Below, in pieces: positions 7,801-16,207 of a stretch of 40,661 nt of DNA (positions within the stretch are counted from its first letter, which is position 1; each line of letters begins with the position of its first letter). Position numbers and translations under genes: made by a program. The notes beneath the pieces are model-generated. The model searched no databases and was not told the origin of the DNA. It worked only from the letters and a program-made list of their open reading frames with translations. This stretch comes from Chitinophagaceae bacterium (GTDB lineage: Bacteria > Bacteroidota > Bacteroidia > Chitinophagales > Chitinophagaceae): contig JALHRP010000037.1 in assembly GCA_022841365.1 (NCBI GenBank), forward strand, positions 1-40,661, read 5' to 3'.

Positions 7801-9507
7801 ATTAATACAGAAATTATTTCTGATAATCCGTTAAATGATTTTATCAGCTCAGGAAAAGTAAATATTAAAGATCCGAAAAACCCAACCATTGATCAGGTGC
7901 TGGAAATTAAAGAAGCACAGTTAAGTTTACTGGAGAAATATCTTTCCATCATTACTACCGACATGAAAGGTTTTGGTAACGGACAAATACGTATTAAAGG
8001 CAATGCCAACAAACCGGAGCTGATAGGTAAAGTAAAACTCACAGATGCTTCTTTTGTGCTCGATTACACAAAGTGCCGTTACACCATCAAAGACGGAACT
8101 GAAATAAATTTTGCAGAAGGTATGATTGATTTTGGTGTTATCAGTTTAAGAGATACTCTCAACCGTGGCGCAGTGTTCTCCGGGAAATTGTATCACCGGT
8201 TTTTTAAAGACATGAGTTTTGATATGGACTTCAGAACTACAGATCCCAAACGTGGAATGCTGGTGCTCAACACAAAGAAAAAAGACAACAGTTTATTTTA
8301 TGGTACTGTTGTTGCCAATGCAAGCGGCAGTGTAAGTGGTCCGGCAGATGACATTGTACTGAAGCTCCGTGGAGAACCAACAGACAGTTCCCGTGTTTTT
8401 TTACCCACTTCCGATTCCAGAGTAACCGGCACTGCAGATTTTATTGTGTTTAGAAAGTATGGTACAGAAATGAAAGTTGAATCGGAAGTAAAAGCAACTT
8501 CGAGTTTACTGGTTGATCTGGATATTATTGCTAACCCTCTTGCAAAAATTGATTTAATTCTGGATGAAGTAACCAACGACGTTATACAGGGACAGGGAAA
8601 TGGTTTCCTCAATATTCGAGTAGGCACTTACGAACCAACTACCATTAACGGCAGGTATGATATAACAAAAGGAAAATACACGTTTAACTGGCAGGCGCTG
8701 ATTAAAAAACCATTTGACATTAAACGTGGAAGCGTAGAATGGAACGGAGATCCCTATAACGCCAAAATAAATATTGATGCCAATTATGAAGTAAAGGACA
8801 TTACGCTTCCTGCAGATTTAGCCAGAGGTTGCAGTAACAGCATCTACAGCATTAATGTAATTGGAAATTTATCCAACACACTGAAAGATCCTAAAATTAA
8901 TTTCAGAATAGAATTACCGCAAGGCCATCCCTGCCGTAATAATCTGTTAACTGTAAATGGTCTGCAGCAATTGTATAGTAACCCGAATGAATTAAATAAC
9001 CAGGTGTTTTCGTTATTATTCTTTGGCCAGTTTCTTTCCAGTTCATCCAGTTCAACAGCTGGTAATAATATTGGCGGCGGTGTAATTAACAGTGCTGCAG
9101 GTACCATTTCAGAGTTTATTGCACAACAGGTTACATCAGGTTTAGGTAAAGTATTAAAAACCATTCCCGGCATCAACAAACTTGAATTAGATCCTTACGT
9201 AACCTTTACAACAGGTACCACTTCCGAAGCAGGAGGTTATTATGGCCGTGGCAGTTTTGGTCTTACACGAAGATTGCTGAATGGAAAACTTGTATTAAAA
9301 GCCGGTGGTTCTGTATTGGTGAATACGGGACAGGCAACTGCATTGCAGAACAGCAATCAGCTTACGCCCGATATTACATTGGAATGGTTGATTACTTCCG
9401 ATGGTAAACTCCGTTTAATTGGATTTTCACGCAGTACCTACGACATTCAATGGCAGAGCTCACGAAGAACGGGCATCAGCTTTTCGTATGTGCGTGATTT
9501 TGAGTAA
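4837..9507 (+). CDS. tamB: TamB/AsmA-like translocation and assembly module protein
   Basis: A 1556-residue envelope protein of the AsmA/TamB (DUF490) superfamily. Such proteins form long beta-groove bridges from the inner membrane across the periplasm and are linked to outer-membrane protein assembly and lipid transport. One N-terminal membrane anchor lies at residues 10-29, followed by the AsmA-like start (residues 35-130: KSLSKSLQTEVSVKHVDFSL, then an L-VYIGRAGVNI strand). A long repetitive region of beta-strands follows, and the C-terminal TamB domain covers about the last 450 residues (KYTFNWQALIKKPFDI, LDPYVTFTTGTTSEAGGYYG, ending SFSYVRDFE). The length is normal for Bacteroidota members. 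No TamA/Omp85 partner is next to it. It stops 3 bp before the stop codon of the convergent ribBA gene, with no hairpin terminator between them. Confidence 0.88.
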   Translation: MLARKIFKILSRVLLVLLLLLIAVWLLVQTSWVQNYIAGRVSKSLSKSLQTEVSVKHVDFSLFNKMLVEGVLVKDRSKDTLVYIGRAGVNITDWFFIKDKIELKYVSLEQTNFYLHRTDTVWNYQFLIDYFSSSGPADTTKKGIDLSLKKVELKQIQIMQKDEWRGQTMHGKIGYLLLDLNTFDLNNKKIDAEVLDIVSPYFSILDYKGNRPPVTARTEESFHEKEIIEHWNKAGWQITAKTINISNGEFKNNRSTQREPYSFFDGAHIQFKNIKGAFTNFRFIGDSVQTTMKVSATERSGFEIKKMNADMIWHPAGMEFKQLDIETNKSRLKDYFAMKYSQFTHDMDQFLTHVVMEGNFEDSEIHSDDIAFFAPQLKDWNDKISIKGKVRGTVNHLKGNDVIITTLKQTIFDGNFTMDGLPDINETFLDLKANRLETSYSDAVAIYPGIKKITYPDLAKINYLKFKGSYTGYFKDFVTYGTIETNLGNLVTDINLKLPKNSEAIYSGKLKTTGFALGTFIKDPLFGNIVMDGTLKGRGFNPRTLFAEVDGNIQSFYVNGYTYRNIDAKGIYEKQKFDGALVVNDSNLAINVTGIINLNKDTPVYQLTGDIYKLNFKQLGLSKSNLSFKAKVDFDFKGKTIDDFLGIATIQQAVLTNDTSTVLFEYVTLSSAVVNGTKELTLRSNEADATLRGKFTILDLPVTTTSFLHIYFPAYIPVPKKKVLNQDFTFDVATKNIAPFISLLNIPVSGFDNSTIKGRISTVENKFDIETMVPAFKYKDIAFNYAQITGTGDNARLNLSGTLDEVRFTDSLSLPQTSFKLSAANDTGSVNIKTSASQTLKDANLNARIKTSKDGIGIIFQPSTLVVNDKIWNIENNSDLFIGRTRINSGGMRLTSGTEEILAYTQPSGTGNHDDFIVELTKVHMDDIIPYFLKDPRLEGAVSGKVEVMNPYGKMSVEANLTADGFRLNNDSIGQVKISGNYNPESGDINTEIISDNPLNDFISSGKVNIKDPKNPTIDQVLEIKEAQLSLLEKYLSIITTDMKGFGNGQIRIKGNANKPELIGKVKLTDASFVLDYTKCRYTIKDGTEINFAEGMIDFGVISLRDTLNRGAVFSGKLYHRFFKDMSFDMDFRTTDPKRGMLVLNTKKKDNSLFYGTVVANASGSVSGPADDIVLKLRGEPTDSSRVFLPTSDSRVTGTADFIVFRKYGTEMKVESEVKATSSLLVDLDIIANPLAKIDLILDEVTNDVIQGQGNGFLNIRVGTYEPTTINGRYDITKGKYTFNWQALIKKPFDIKRGSVEWNGDPYNAKINIDANYEVKDITLPADLARGCSNSIYSINVIGNLSNTLKDPKINFRIELPQGHPCRNNLLTVNGLQQLYSNPNELNNQVFSLLFFGQFLSSSSSSTAGNNIGGGVINSAAGTISEFIAQQVTSGLGKVLKTIPGINKLELDPYVTFTTGTTSEAGGYYGRGSFGLTRRLLNGKLVLKAGGSVLVNTGQATALQNSNQLTPDITLEWLITSDGKLRLIGFSRSTYDIQWQSSRRTGISFSYVRDFE

Positions 9508-9510
9508 GGA

Positions 9511-10710
9511 CTATTTTAAAATCTCATGTCCTAATTTATCCCGTTTTGTTTCAAGGTATTTTTTGTTGTGTGGATTGGGAGTGATGCGGATGGGAACAGT
9601 CTCTACAATTTCAAGACCATAACCCAGCAGGCCTGCTCTCTTTTTGGGATTATTGCTGATGAGTTTCAGTTTACTCACATTCAGTGTGCGGAGTATCTGT
9701 GCACCCACTCCATAATCTCTTGCATCCATGGGCAAGCCAAGATGAAGATTTGCTTCAACTGTATCCATGCCTTCTTCCTGCAGTTTGTATGCCTTCAGTT
9801 TATTAAAGAGTCCAATTCCCCTTCCCTCCTGATTCATGTATAACACAACGCCCTTTCCTTCTGCTTCAACCATTTCCATGGCACTATGCAATTGCTCACC
9901 GCAATCACATCGCAGCGAACCGAGTATATCTCCGGTAAAACAAGATGAGTGCACCCGAACCAACACCGGTTCATCAGCTTTCCATTCTCCTTTTATTAAA
10001 GCAAGATGCTCCTGTCCGGTTTCTTTTTCCTTGAATGCAATGAGTTTAAAATGACCAAAGGCTGTAGGCATTTCTACCCGAACAATTTCTTCAATCAGTG
10101 AATCCGTCTTCAGTCGGTATTCAATTAAATCTTTGATGGAAATAATTTTTACGCCAAACTGTTTAGCAATTAACTCTAATTGGGGCAGCCTTGCCATGGT
10201 GCCGTCTTCATTCATAATTTCAACCAACACACCTGCCGGTTCTAAACCCGCCAGCCTCGCCAAATCAATGGTTGCTTCAGTATGCCCTGTTCTGCGAAGC
10301 ACCCCTCCTTTTTTTGCACGGAGCGGAAAAATATGTCCGGGCCTGGCCAAATCTTCGGGTTTTGTATCGGGGTGAATTAACGCCTGAATAGTTTTGGAAC
10401 GGTCCTGTGCCGAAATGCCTGTGCTGGTTCCCTGTCCGATCAGATCAACTGAAATAGTAAAAGCCGTTTCGTGCAGCGAGGTATTGGAAGATACCATGGG
10501 CTCCTGGTTCAGTTCCTGACAACGCTCATCGGTGATAGCTGCACAGATGAGACCCCTTCCATGTTTACTCATAAAATTGATCACTTCAGGAGTTACATGG
10601 CGGGCGGCAATAATAAAGTCACCTTCATTTTCTCTGTCTTCATCATCCACTACAATCAGCATTTTTCCCTGTCTGATGTCTTCAATCGCACTTTCTATAG
10701 AATTGAGCAT
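9511..10710 (-). CDS. ribBA: Bifunctional DHBP synthase / GTP cyclohydrolase II
   Basis: A 399-residue cytoplasmic enzyme with both entry reactions of riboflavin synthesis. The N-terminal RibB half (about 1-200) turns ribulose-5-phosphate into 3,4-dihydroxy-2-butanone-4-phosphate; it shows the acidic loop [10 protein letters not shown] at 22-31 and TGHTEA at 141-146. The C-terminal RibA half (about 205-399) opens GTP; its zinc cysteines are Cys257, Cys268 and Cys270 in [17 protein letters not shown], followed by NQEGRGIGL with the catalytic-loop arginine. Both active sites look complete, so both reactions are expected. The gene stands alone, without other rib genes. No FMN riboswitch is recognisable in the 193 bp upstream, which are shared with the divergent receptor gene. 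A -7-like box lies 19 bp before the ATG. Confidence 0.97.
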   Translation of the reverse strand: MLNSIESAIEDIRQGKMLIVVDDEDRENEGDFIIAARHVTPEVINFMSKHGRGLICAAITDERCQELNQEPMVSSNTSLHETAFTISVDLIGQGTSTGISAQDRSKTIQALIHPDTKPEDLARPGHIFPLRAKKGGVLRRTGHTEATIDLARLAGLEPAGVLVEIMNEDGTMARLPQLELIAKQFGVKIISIKDLIEYRLKTDSLIEEIVRVEMPTAFGHFKLIAFKEKETGQEHLALIKGEWKADEPVLVRVHSSCFTGDILGSLRCDCGEQLHSAMEMVEAEGKGVVLYMNQEGRGIGLFNKLKAYKLQEEGMDTVEANLHLGLPMDARDYGVGAQILRTLNVSKLKLISNNPKKRAGLLGYGLEIVETVPIRITPNPHNKKYLETKRDKLGHEILK

Positions 10711-10729
10711 TCGTTCTTTTTTTGAGTTG

Positions 10730-10737
10730 CAAAGTTA
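10730..10737 (-). promoter_or_regulatory. Predicted -7 element of ribBA
   Basis: On the minus strand TAACTTTG matches the Bacteroidota -7 consensus TAnnTTTG exactly, 19 bp upstream of the ribBA ATG. The nearest TTG that could serve as a -33 element is 23 bp further up (in a TTGATTGATTGATT run), somewhat more than the usual spacing. Confidence 0.45.
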
Positions 10738-10854
10738 GCTGAAATATGAGGCTTTTTAATCAATCAATCAACAGAAATAAGAACCCTCAGCGCAGTTGCA
10801 GCATGTGATTGAAAGTTTCTGTCTTCCCTTTACGAATTGTTAATATTTCTTTGA

Positions 10855-10883
10855 TTGTTGTAGACAAGTTTGTCGTTTATTTG
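10855..10883 (+). promoter_or_regulatory. Predicted promoter of the Oar-like receptor gene, with a small inverted repeat
   Basis: TTG at 10855-10857 is followed after 18 bp by TTTATTTG at 10876-10883, which differs from TAnnTTTG at one position. The start codon lies 20 bp downstream. Between the two elements, GACAA (10863-10867) and TTGTC (10870-10874) form a 5-bp inverted repeat with a 2-bp centre, a possible operator. Confidence 0.4.
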
Positions 10884-10903
10884 CACCTGTAAACTTAAAG
10901 TGT

Positions 10904-13900
10904 ATGCCAAAACTCAGAAAATTACTGCTTACAACAGCGGCCGTATTCATCTCCATGTTTGTTGTTGCGCAGGTTACTACCAGTAGCATTTCAGGAATTG
11001 TAAAAGACAAAAACGGAGCTCCTTTAGAAGGTGCAACCATAACAGCTACCCACCTGCCCACCGGTACTGTTTATAATACCGTTTCAAAAAAGGGCGGAAT
11101 CTTCAACATCCCCAACTCAAGAATTGGCGGACCTTACAGGTTAAAAGTTGAATTTGTTGGTCAGAAAGCATATGAAATTGAAGGCTTTTCTCTCTTACTC
11201 GGTGAGCCATATGATATTAAAGTAGACATGAGTGAGGATGTGAAGCAAATCACTGAGGTTGTAGTTACAGGTGGAAGAAGAAGAGGCGCTGTTGAAAAAA
11301 CCGGTGCGTCTACTAACATCAACCAGCGCTTGCTTACAAGTATCCCTACCATTAACCGTTCTATTGCAGGGTTTACTGCCCTCACACCACAGGCAAACGG
11401 AACAAGTTTTGCTGGCAGAGACGGACGTTATAACAACCTCCAGATTGATGGTGCAAACCTCAATAACAACTTTGGTTTGAGCAACGATCCTTTACCGGGT
11501 GGTTCAAACCAGCCTATTTCACTGGACGCTGTGGAAGAAGTTTCAGTAAACATTTCTCCGTTCGACGTTTGGCAGGGTAGTTTTACCGGTGCAGGTATCA
11601 ACGTAGTAACAAAAAGTGGTACCAACACTTACAAAGGAAGTGTTTATACATTGCTACGCACAGAAAAAATGAATGGTACTAATGCTGCCGGTACGAAAAT
11701 TACAGGTATTGCAAAGCAAAAAAATAATATTTATGGTGCTTCTTTAGGTGGCCCCATTGTAAAGAATAAATTGTTCTTCTTCTTAAGTGCTGAATATGAA
11801 ATTGTAGATCGCCCCGGTATTACTTTTTCACCAAGAGGCGGTTCCGGTCAGGGTAACGTTTCAAGCACACCTATTGACTCATTAAGAAAATTATCTGATC
11901 ACTTACGTACAAGATACGGATACGAAACAGGTGCGTTTGATAACTTCCCTAATTTTAAAACAGAGAACTATAAATTATTAGGAAAGATCGACTGGAACTT
12001 AAGCCGTATTCACAAAGTAACACTCCGTTATCAGGAAATGGTAGGTTATGATGATGTGGTAACAAATAATACATCTATCCCGAATGCTTCACCATTTGTA
12101 CCAGCAGGTGGTACTTCACGTACTGCATTACCAAATAACCGTTTTGGATTAAACTCGATGTCATTTGCTAATTCAACTTATGCATTCGATAATATTGTTC
12201 GTTCAGGTGCGTTTGAAATTAACAGTTCAAAAAGTGGTAATTGGGCGAATCAGTTTATCTCAACGTTTACAAGCGTAAGCGCCACACGCAGTACACCAAG
12301 TACACCTTTCCCATTTGTTGATATTTTCAATGGTGCCGGTTCAAACTACATGAGTTTCGGTCTGGAGCCATTCTCTAACAACAACGATGTTAAGAACAGA
12401 ATTTTTAACATCACCAATAACTTTAAATATTATGCAGGTAAGCATACTGTTACTGTTGGTGCAAGTTATGAGCAGCAATATGTAGGTAACATGTTTATGC
12501 CGGGTTCACAAAGTCATTATGTATACAGTACATTAGATGATTTCATCAACAACCGTGCTCCTGTATTTTACTCTTATAACTTTTCATTAATTCCGGGTAA
12601 GCCGGCAGTTTATTCTGCAGAGTTAAAAACCGGTCAGCTTTCTGCTTATTTACAGGACGACATTAACGTAAACGAGCGTTTAAAAGTAACAATCGGTTTA
12701 AGAGCAGACCAACCGGTATATCTTGAGAGAGCATTGGAAAATCCAAACATCAAAGCACTTTCATTTCCTGATCAGGATGGTCGCTTAAAAAATTACAGTA
12801 CTGCACAATGGCCTAAAGCACGCATTTTATGGAGCCCACGTATTGGATTCCGTTGGGACGCTGCAGGTGACAAGAGCATCATTATTCGTGGAGGAACAGG
12901 TTTGTTCACCGGTCGTATTCCGTTTGTATGGTTAACCAACATGCCATCAAACAGCTTTATGTATCAGCAGGGTTCTGCAATTACAAGCCCTGCAACATTA
13001 TCAGGAATTACATTTAATCCTGCTGCTGATGCATACAAAGGATTGTTTACTCCAACACAAGGTGTTTTGCCAAACAATGCAAACATTGTGATGATTGATC
13101 CTGAATTTAAATTCCCGCAGGTTTGGAGAACAAATATTGCCGCAGAAAAACGTTTTGCAAACGGATGGAGCGTTTCATTTGAAGGATTGTTTACAAAAGA
13201 TGTAAATGCCGTTAAAATGCGCAACGCCAACCAAAAAGCTCCTGATGCCCGTTTTATTACTGCAGATAACAGACCCTATTACACTCAGGCAAACGCTACA
13301 GGTCGCAGAATATACTCAAACATCGGATCTGCCATTATTCTTGAAAATACAAAGAAAGGCGGTGGTATTGCATTAACTGCGCAGTTAACCAAAACATCTA
13401 ATAAAGGTTTCTCCGGTTCATTTGCATATACCTATACGGCAGCATGGGATATTACATCTAATCCGGGATCTATTGCCAACTCAACATGGTTAGGCAATGC
13501 AGCAGTAGGTACACAAAATGATGAGGAACTGGCTTACGGCGGTAATGCAATCCCTCACCGTTTTGTAGCTTATGTAACATACCGTGCAGAATACATCAAG
13601 CATCTCGGTACTTCTGTTACTCTCTTCTATCAATCAAGCAATCAGAATAATTTCAGCTTTATTACGAATGGTGATTTGAATGGTGATGGTAATAGCTCTG
13701 ATCTGATGTACATCCCCAAAGATCAGTCTGAAATGAATTTTGTTGCTATTACCGGTGCAAATCCATGGAGTGTGCAGGCTCAGAAAGATGCGTTTGAAAA
13801 ATACATCAACGCTTCACCTTATCTGCGTAAGCGCAGAGGTCAGTATGCAGAACGTAATGCAGCATTACAACCTTGGGTTCATACATTAAACCTCAACTTT

Positions 13901-14179
13901 CAGCAGGATGTGTTTACCAATATCGGTAAAAGAAAACATACGCTACGTTTCCAGGCCGATGTGTTGAACTTTGCAAACATGATTAACAAGGACTGGGGTT
14001 TACGTTTCCTCAGCACTCTCAGCGGTAACAATCCTTTACAGGTTGCAGCAGTTACTGGTGGTGTGCCTTCTTACCGTATGACGCTTGTAAACGGTCAGTT
14101 ACCAACTACTCCATTCCAGATTAACCGCTCACTGGCGAGCACATGGAGTGCACAGCTTGGTTTCCGTTATATCTTCTAA
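10904..14179 (+). CDS. Oar-like TonB-dependent outer-membrane receptor
   Basis: A 1091-residue outer-membrane protein. A signal peptide (residues 1-23, ending VVAQ) is followed by a carboxypeptidase-regulatory-like beta-sandwich (about 28-105, GIVKDKNGAPLEGATITATH), a plug domain (about 125-240, with NNLQIDGANLNNNFGLSND and GINVVTKSGTN) and a large beta-barrel that ends in the typical aromatic C-terminus LGFRYIF. The layout and the TSFAGRDGRYNN region match Oar-type receptors, named after a Myxococcus outer-membrane protein and widespread in Bacteroidota, where they lack a SusD partner. No SusD-like gene is present here. The transported molecule is unknown. The gene has its own predicted promoter and terminator and so appears to be transcribed alone. 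Confidence 0.88.
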   Translation: MPKLRKLLLTTAAVFISMFVVAQVTTSSISGIVKDKNGAPLEGATITATHLPTGTVYNTVSKKGGIFNIPNSRIGGPYRLKVEFVGQKAYEIEGFSLLLGEPYDIKVDMSEDVKQITEVVVTGGRRRGAVEKTGASTNINQRLLTSIPTINRSIAGFTALTPQANGTSFAGRDGRYNNLQIDGANLNNNFGLSNDPLPGGSNQPISLDAVEEVSVNISPFDVWQGSFTGAGINVVTKSGTNTYKGSVYTLLRTEKMNGTNAAGTKITGIAKQKNNIYGASLGGPIVKNKLFFFLSAEYEIVDRPGITFSPRGGSGQGNVSSTPIDSLRKLSDHLRTRYGYETGAFDNFPNFKTENYKLLGKIDWNLSRIHKVTLRYQEMVGYDDVVTNNTSIPNASPFVPAGGTSRTALPNNRFGLNSMSFANSTYAFDNIVRSGAFEINSSKSGNWANQFISTFTSVSATRSTPSTPFPFVDIFNGAGSNYMSFGLEPFSNNNDVKNRIFNITNNFKYYAGKHTVTVGASYEQQYVGNMFMPGSQSHYVYSTLDDFINNRAPVFYSYNFSLIPGKPAVYSAELKTGQLSAYLQDDINVNERLKVTIGLRADQPVYLERALENPNIKALSFPDQDGRLKNYSTAQWPKARILWSPRIGFRWDAAGDKSIIIRGGTGLFTGRIPFVWLTNMPSNSFMYQQGSAITSPATLSGITFNPAADAYKGLFTPTQGVLPNNANIVMIDPEFKFPQVWRTNIAAEKRFANGWSVSFEGLFTKDVNAVKMRNANQKAPDARFITADNRPYYTQANATGRRIYSNIGSAIILENTKKGGGIALTAQLTKTSNKGFSGSFAYTYTAAWDITSNPGSIANSTWLGNAAVGTQNDEELAYGGNAIPHRFVAYVTYRAEYIKHLGTSVTLFYQSSNQNNFSFITNGDLNGDGNSSDLMYIPKDQSEMNFVAITGANPWSVQAQKDAFEKYINASPYLRKRRGQYAERNAALQPWVHTLNLNFQQDVFTNIGKRKHTLRFQADVLNFANMINKDWGLRFLSTLSGNNPLQVAAVTGGVPSYRMTLVNGQLPTTPFQINRSLASTWSAQLGFRYIF

Positions 14180-14201
14180 AACAACATTGTTATGAGATAT
14201 T

Positions 14202-14229
14202 AAAAAACCCGCTTTAGAGCGGGTTTTTT
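14202..14229. terminator. Strong bidirectional terminator
   Basis: A perfect 12-bp stem (AAAAAACCCGCT / AGCGGGTTTTTT) with a TTAG loop ends in a T run on both strands. It separates the receptor gene (+) from the convergent esterase gene (-) and marks the left edge of the amidoligase cluster. Confidence 0.9.
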
Positions 14230-14272
14230 CTTTTCTTTCGTTTTGCGATAGTATTTAATACGATTGCGCAGA

Positions 14273-15085
14273 TTAATGCTTTTGCCCCCAACCCCATTTT
14301 AAAAATGACGGAAAGGCTTTTGCCCAAGTGGGCACATCATGCGAACCATCTTCGAGTTGCAGATATTTGATTGCCTGGTCTTTAAATCCTTTTGCTTTGA
14401 GTGCTGCAATTAAATCCATGGCATCATCAATTGAATCAATAATACCGTTATTGTTACGGTCTTTTTTCTCATCCAGGCTTCCGGTTTGGATAAAGAATTT
14501 TTGCCAAAGTGATGCAGAACCTGCCTTTACCTGATTGTGCATGATGCGGTCGGCTTCATCGGTATACCCATCTTCATACGCTTTCTGCCTCCACCATAAA
14601 GAGGGAGAAAACAATCCTGCTACACTGAATTCTTCCGGATGGTTCCAGACTATATCCATGGCCATTAAGCCTCCCAAAGAAAAACCGGCAAATGCTTTTT
14701 CTTTAAAATGAGGTATGTGATATTTCTTACGGATAAAAGGAAGTACTTCTTCAAAAATGAATGAGGTATAATCTGCCGCTTTAGCACCTCTGCCTAAGTA
14801 ATCAGTTTGAGCGGCTACACCATATTCCATTTTTCGTTGTGGTCCGCAATGTATGCCGGCACAAAGAATGGGTTCAACCTCTTCGTAATAATAAAGTTCA
14901 TTTAATATTTTCTGGAAAGGCATTTTGGGAAGATCCTGTCCGTCGTTAATCAGCAACAAGGTCATTTTCTCCGGATGTTTTACATGCGTAGGCAAATAAA
15001 CATCTACCTGTACATCCCGATCCAGTATTTCTGATCTCCACTTATTTTCTTCAAGAAGTATACTCTGCTGCTGTTCCGTATGCAT
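14273..15085 (-). CDS. Alpha/beta-hydrolase esterase (esterase D / enterochelin-esterase-like)
   Basis: A 270-residue hydrolase of the esterase D family (Pfam PF00756), which covers S-formylglutathione hydrolases, siderophore esterases and mycolyltransferases. No signal peptide is visible, so it should be cytoplasmic. The nucleophile elbow is GFSLGG with Ser136, and the catalytic histidine is His249 in DGSHDVPTW. The acid is probably Asp205 or a nearby residue in TGSLDEKKD. Residues 209-221 (DRNNNGIIDSIDD) resemble a calcium-binding EF-hand or dockerin loop inserted after that point. The gene diverges from the ATP-grasp and carboxylate-amine ligase pair across 142 bp. Its place in the cluster suggests that it hydrolyses an ester, thioester or amide product of those ligases; this is inference from context. 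Confidence 0.82.
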   Translation of the reverse strand: MHTEQQQSILLEENKWRSEILDRDVQVDVYLPTHVKHPEKMTLLLINDGQDLPKMPFQKILNELYYYEEVEPILCAGIHCGPQRKMEYGVAAQTDYLGRGAKAADYTSFIFEEVLPFIRKKYHIPHFKEKAFAGFSLGGLMAMDIVWNHPEEFSVAGLFSPSLWWRQKAYEDGYTDEADRIMHNQVKAGSASLWQKFFIQTGSLDEKKDRNNNGIIDSIDDAMDLIAALKAKGFKDQAIKYLQLEDGSHDVPTWAKAFPSFLKWGWGQKH

Positions 15086-15090
15086 ACGTT

Positions 15091-15098
15091 CAAAAATA
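15091..15098 (-). promoter_or_regulatory. Possible -7 element of the esterase gene
   Basis: TATTTTTG on the minus strand fits TAnnTTTG exactly but lies only 5 bp before the ATG. Use of this box would give an almost leaderless mRNA. No TTG is seen at the expected -33 distance, so the call is weak. Confidence 0.3.
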
Positions 15099-15227
15099 AG
15101 TAATAAGCTCTAAAATAATTTTTTAACCCTTCGATAATCTTACAAAATTGTGTGCTATATTGAAGGTATAATACTCGTTGCTCTACAAATCAGACTTCAT
15201 TTTTTAACTGACCAAAAAAATACAATT

Positions 15228-16181
15228 ATGAAAAAGATCGGCATCCTCCACGGTAAAGAGCGCTCATTCCCTACAGCATTTGTTGAGCGGATTAACAGGA
15301 AACAGATTGATGGAATTATGGCAGAGCCCGTTTTAATTGATAAGGTTGTACAGGGTGTTGGTAACGGATATGCAGTTATTGTAGATCGTATTTCGCAGGA
15401 TGTTCCGCATTACAGGGCGTATTTAAAAAATGAAGCCATCACCGGTACAGCAGTCATCAACAATCCGTTTTGGTGGAGTGCTGATGATAAGTTTTTTAAT
15501 AATTGTCTGGCTACAAAAATTGATGTACCGGTTCCTAAAACGGTAATCCTTCCTTCAAAAGAAAGACCAGATGATACCAGCAATGAATCGTTCAGCAACC
15601 TGGCATATCCAATGGATTGGGAAGGAATGTTTAACTATATCGGGTTCCCTGCATACATGAAACCATTTGCAGGTGGTGGCTGGAAGAATGTTTACAAACT
15701 AAACGATGCTGCAGATTTTTTTGAGAAGCATGCAGAAACCAATCAACTGGTGATGCTGTTGCAGGAAGAAATTGTGTTTGAAGAATATTACCGTTGTTAC
15801 TGCATTGGCCGCAAATATGTGCGCATCATGAGCTATGAACCACGCAATCCGCATCATTTACGTTATGTAGCCGATTTTCAACCTTCGGCTGAAAAATTAC
15901 AAATGATGACAGACATTGTATTACGCATCAATAATTATCTGGGGTACGATTTTAATACGGTAGAACTTGCTTTACGTAATGGCGTTCCGTATGCAATTGA
16001 TTTTTGCAATCCTGCACCGGATGCAGATCTTGCCAGTGTGGGGGAAGAAAATTTTGAATGGGTGGTTGAGGCTGCTGCAACATATGCCATAGAACGGGCA
16101 ATGGAACATAAAGAAGGTGCAGATAATTTAACCTGGGGCGAGTATGTTAAGCGTGGAGCAAACAAAGTTCCATTGTATTAA
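15228..16181 (+). CDS. RimK-type ATP-grasp amide ligase
   Basis: A 317-residue cytoplasmic protein with the ATP-grasp fold, which activates a carboxylate as an acyl-phosphate and joins it to an amine. Visible parts in the usual order are an N-terminal pre-ATP-grasp domain (about 1-85), the transition VINNPFWWSADDKFFNNCLA, the ATP-binding strand AYMKPFAGGGWKNV with Lys145 and its glycine loop, the hinge region LLQEEIVFEEYYRC, and the metal-binding strands NTVELALRNG (Glu246) and YAIDFCNPAPD (Asp258, Asn261). The start at ATG 15228 is preferred: the frame is open from GTG 15150, but the extra 26 residues are unlike the family and the ATG form begins MKKIGILHGKE. The next gene, a carboxylate-amine ligase, starts 26 bp later, so the two are probably one operon. 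Substrates are unknown. Confidence 0.85.
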   Translation: MKKIGILHGKERSFPTAFVERINRKQIDGIMAEPVLIDKVVQGVGNGYAVIVDRISQDVPHYRAYLKNEAITGTAVINNPFWWSADDKFFNNCLATKIDVPVPKTVILPSKERPDDTSNESFSNLAYPMDWEGMFNYIGFPAYMKPFAGGGWKNVYKLNDAADFFEKHAETNQLVMLLQEEIVFEEYYRCYCIGRKYVRIMSYEPRNPHHLRYVADFQPSAEKLQMMTDIVLRINNYLGYDFNTVELALRNGVPYAIDFCNPAPDADLASVGEENFEWVVEAAATYAIERAMEHKEGADNLTWGEYVKRGANKVPLY

Positions 16182-16207
16182 TCACATCATTCACTGAAAT
16201 TTTACAC

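Noticed and set aside
10711-10903. Possible FMN riboswitch before ribBA
   Set aside because: No conserved FMN-aptamer blocks are recognisable on the minus strand, and the -7 box lies only 19 bp before the ATG, leaving no room.
15150-15227. GTG start that would lengthen the first ATP-grasp protein by 26 residues
   Set aside because: The extra residues do not resemble the family N-terminus; the ATG at 15228 gives the expected MKKIGILHGKE.
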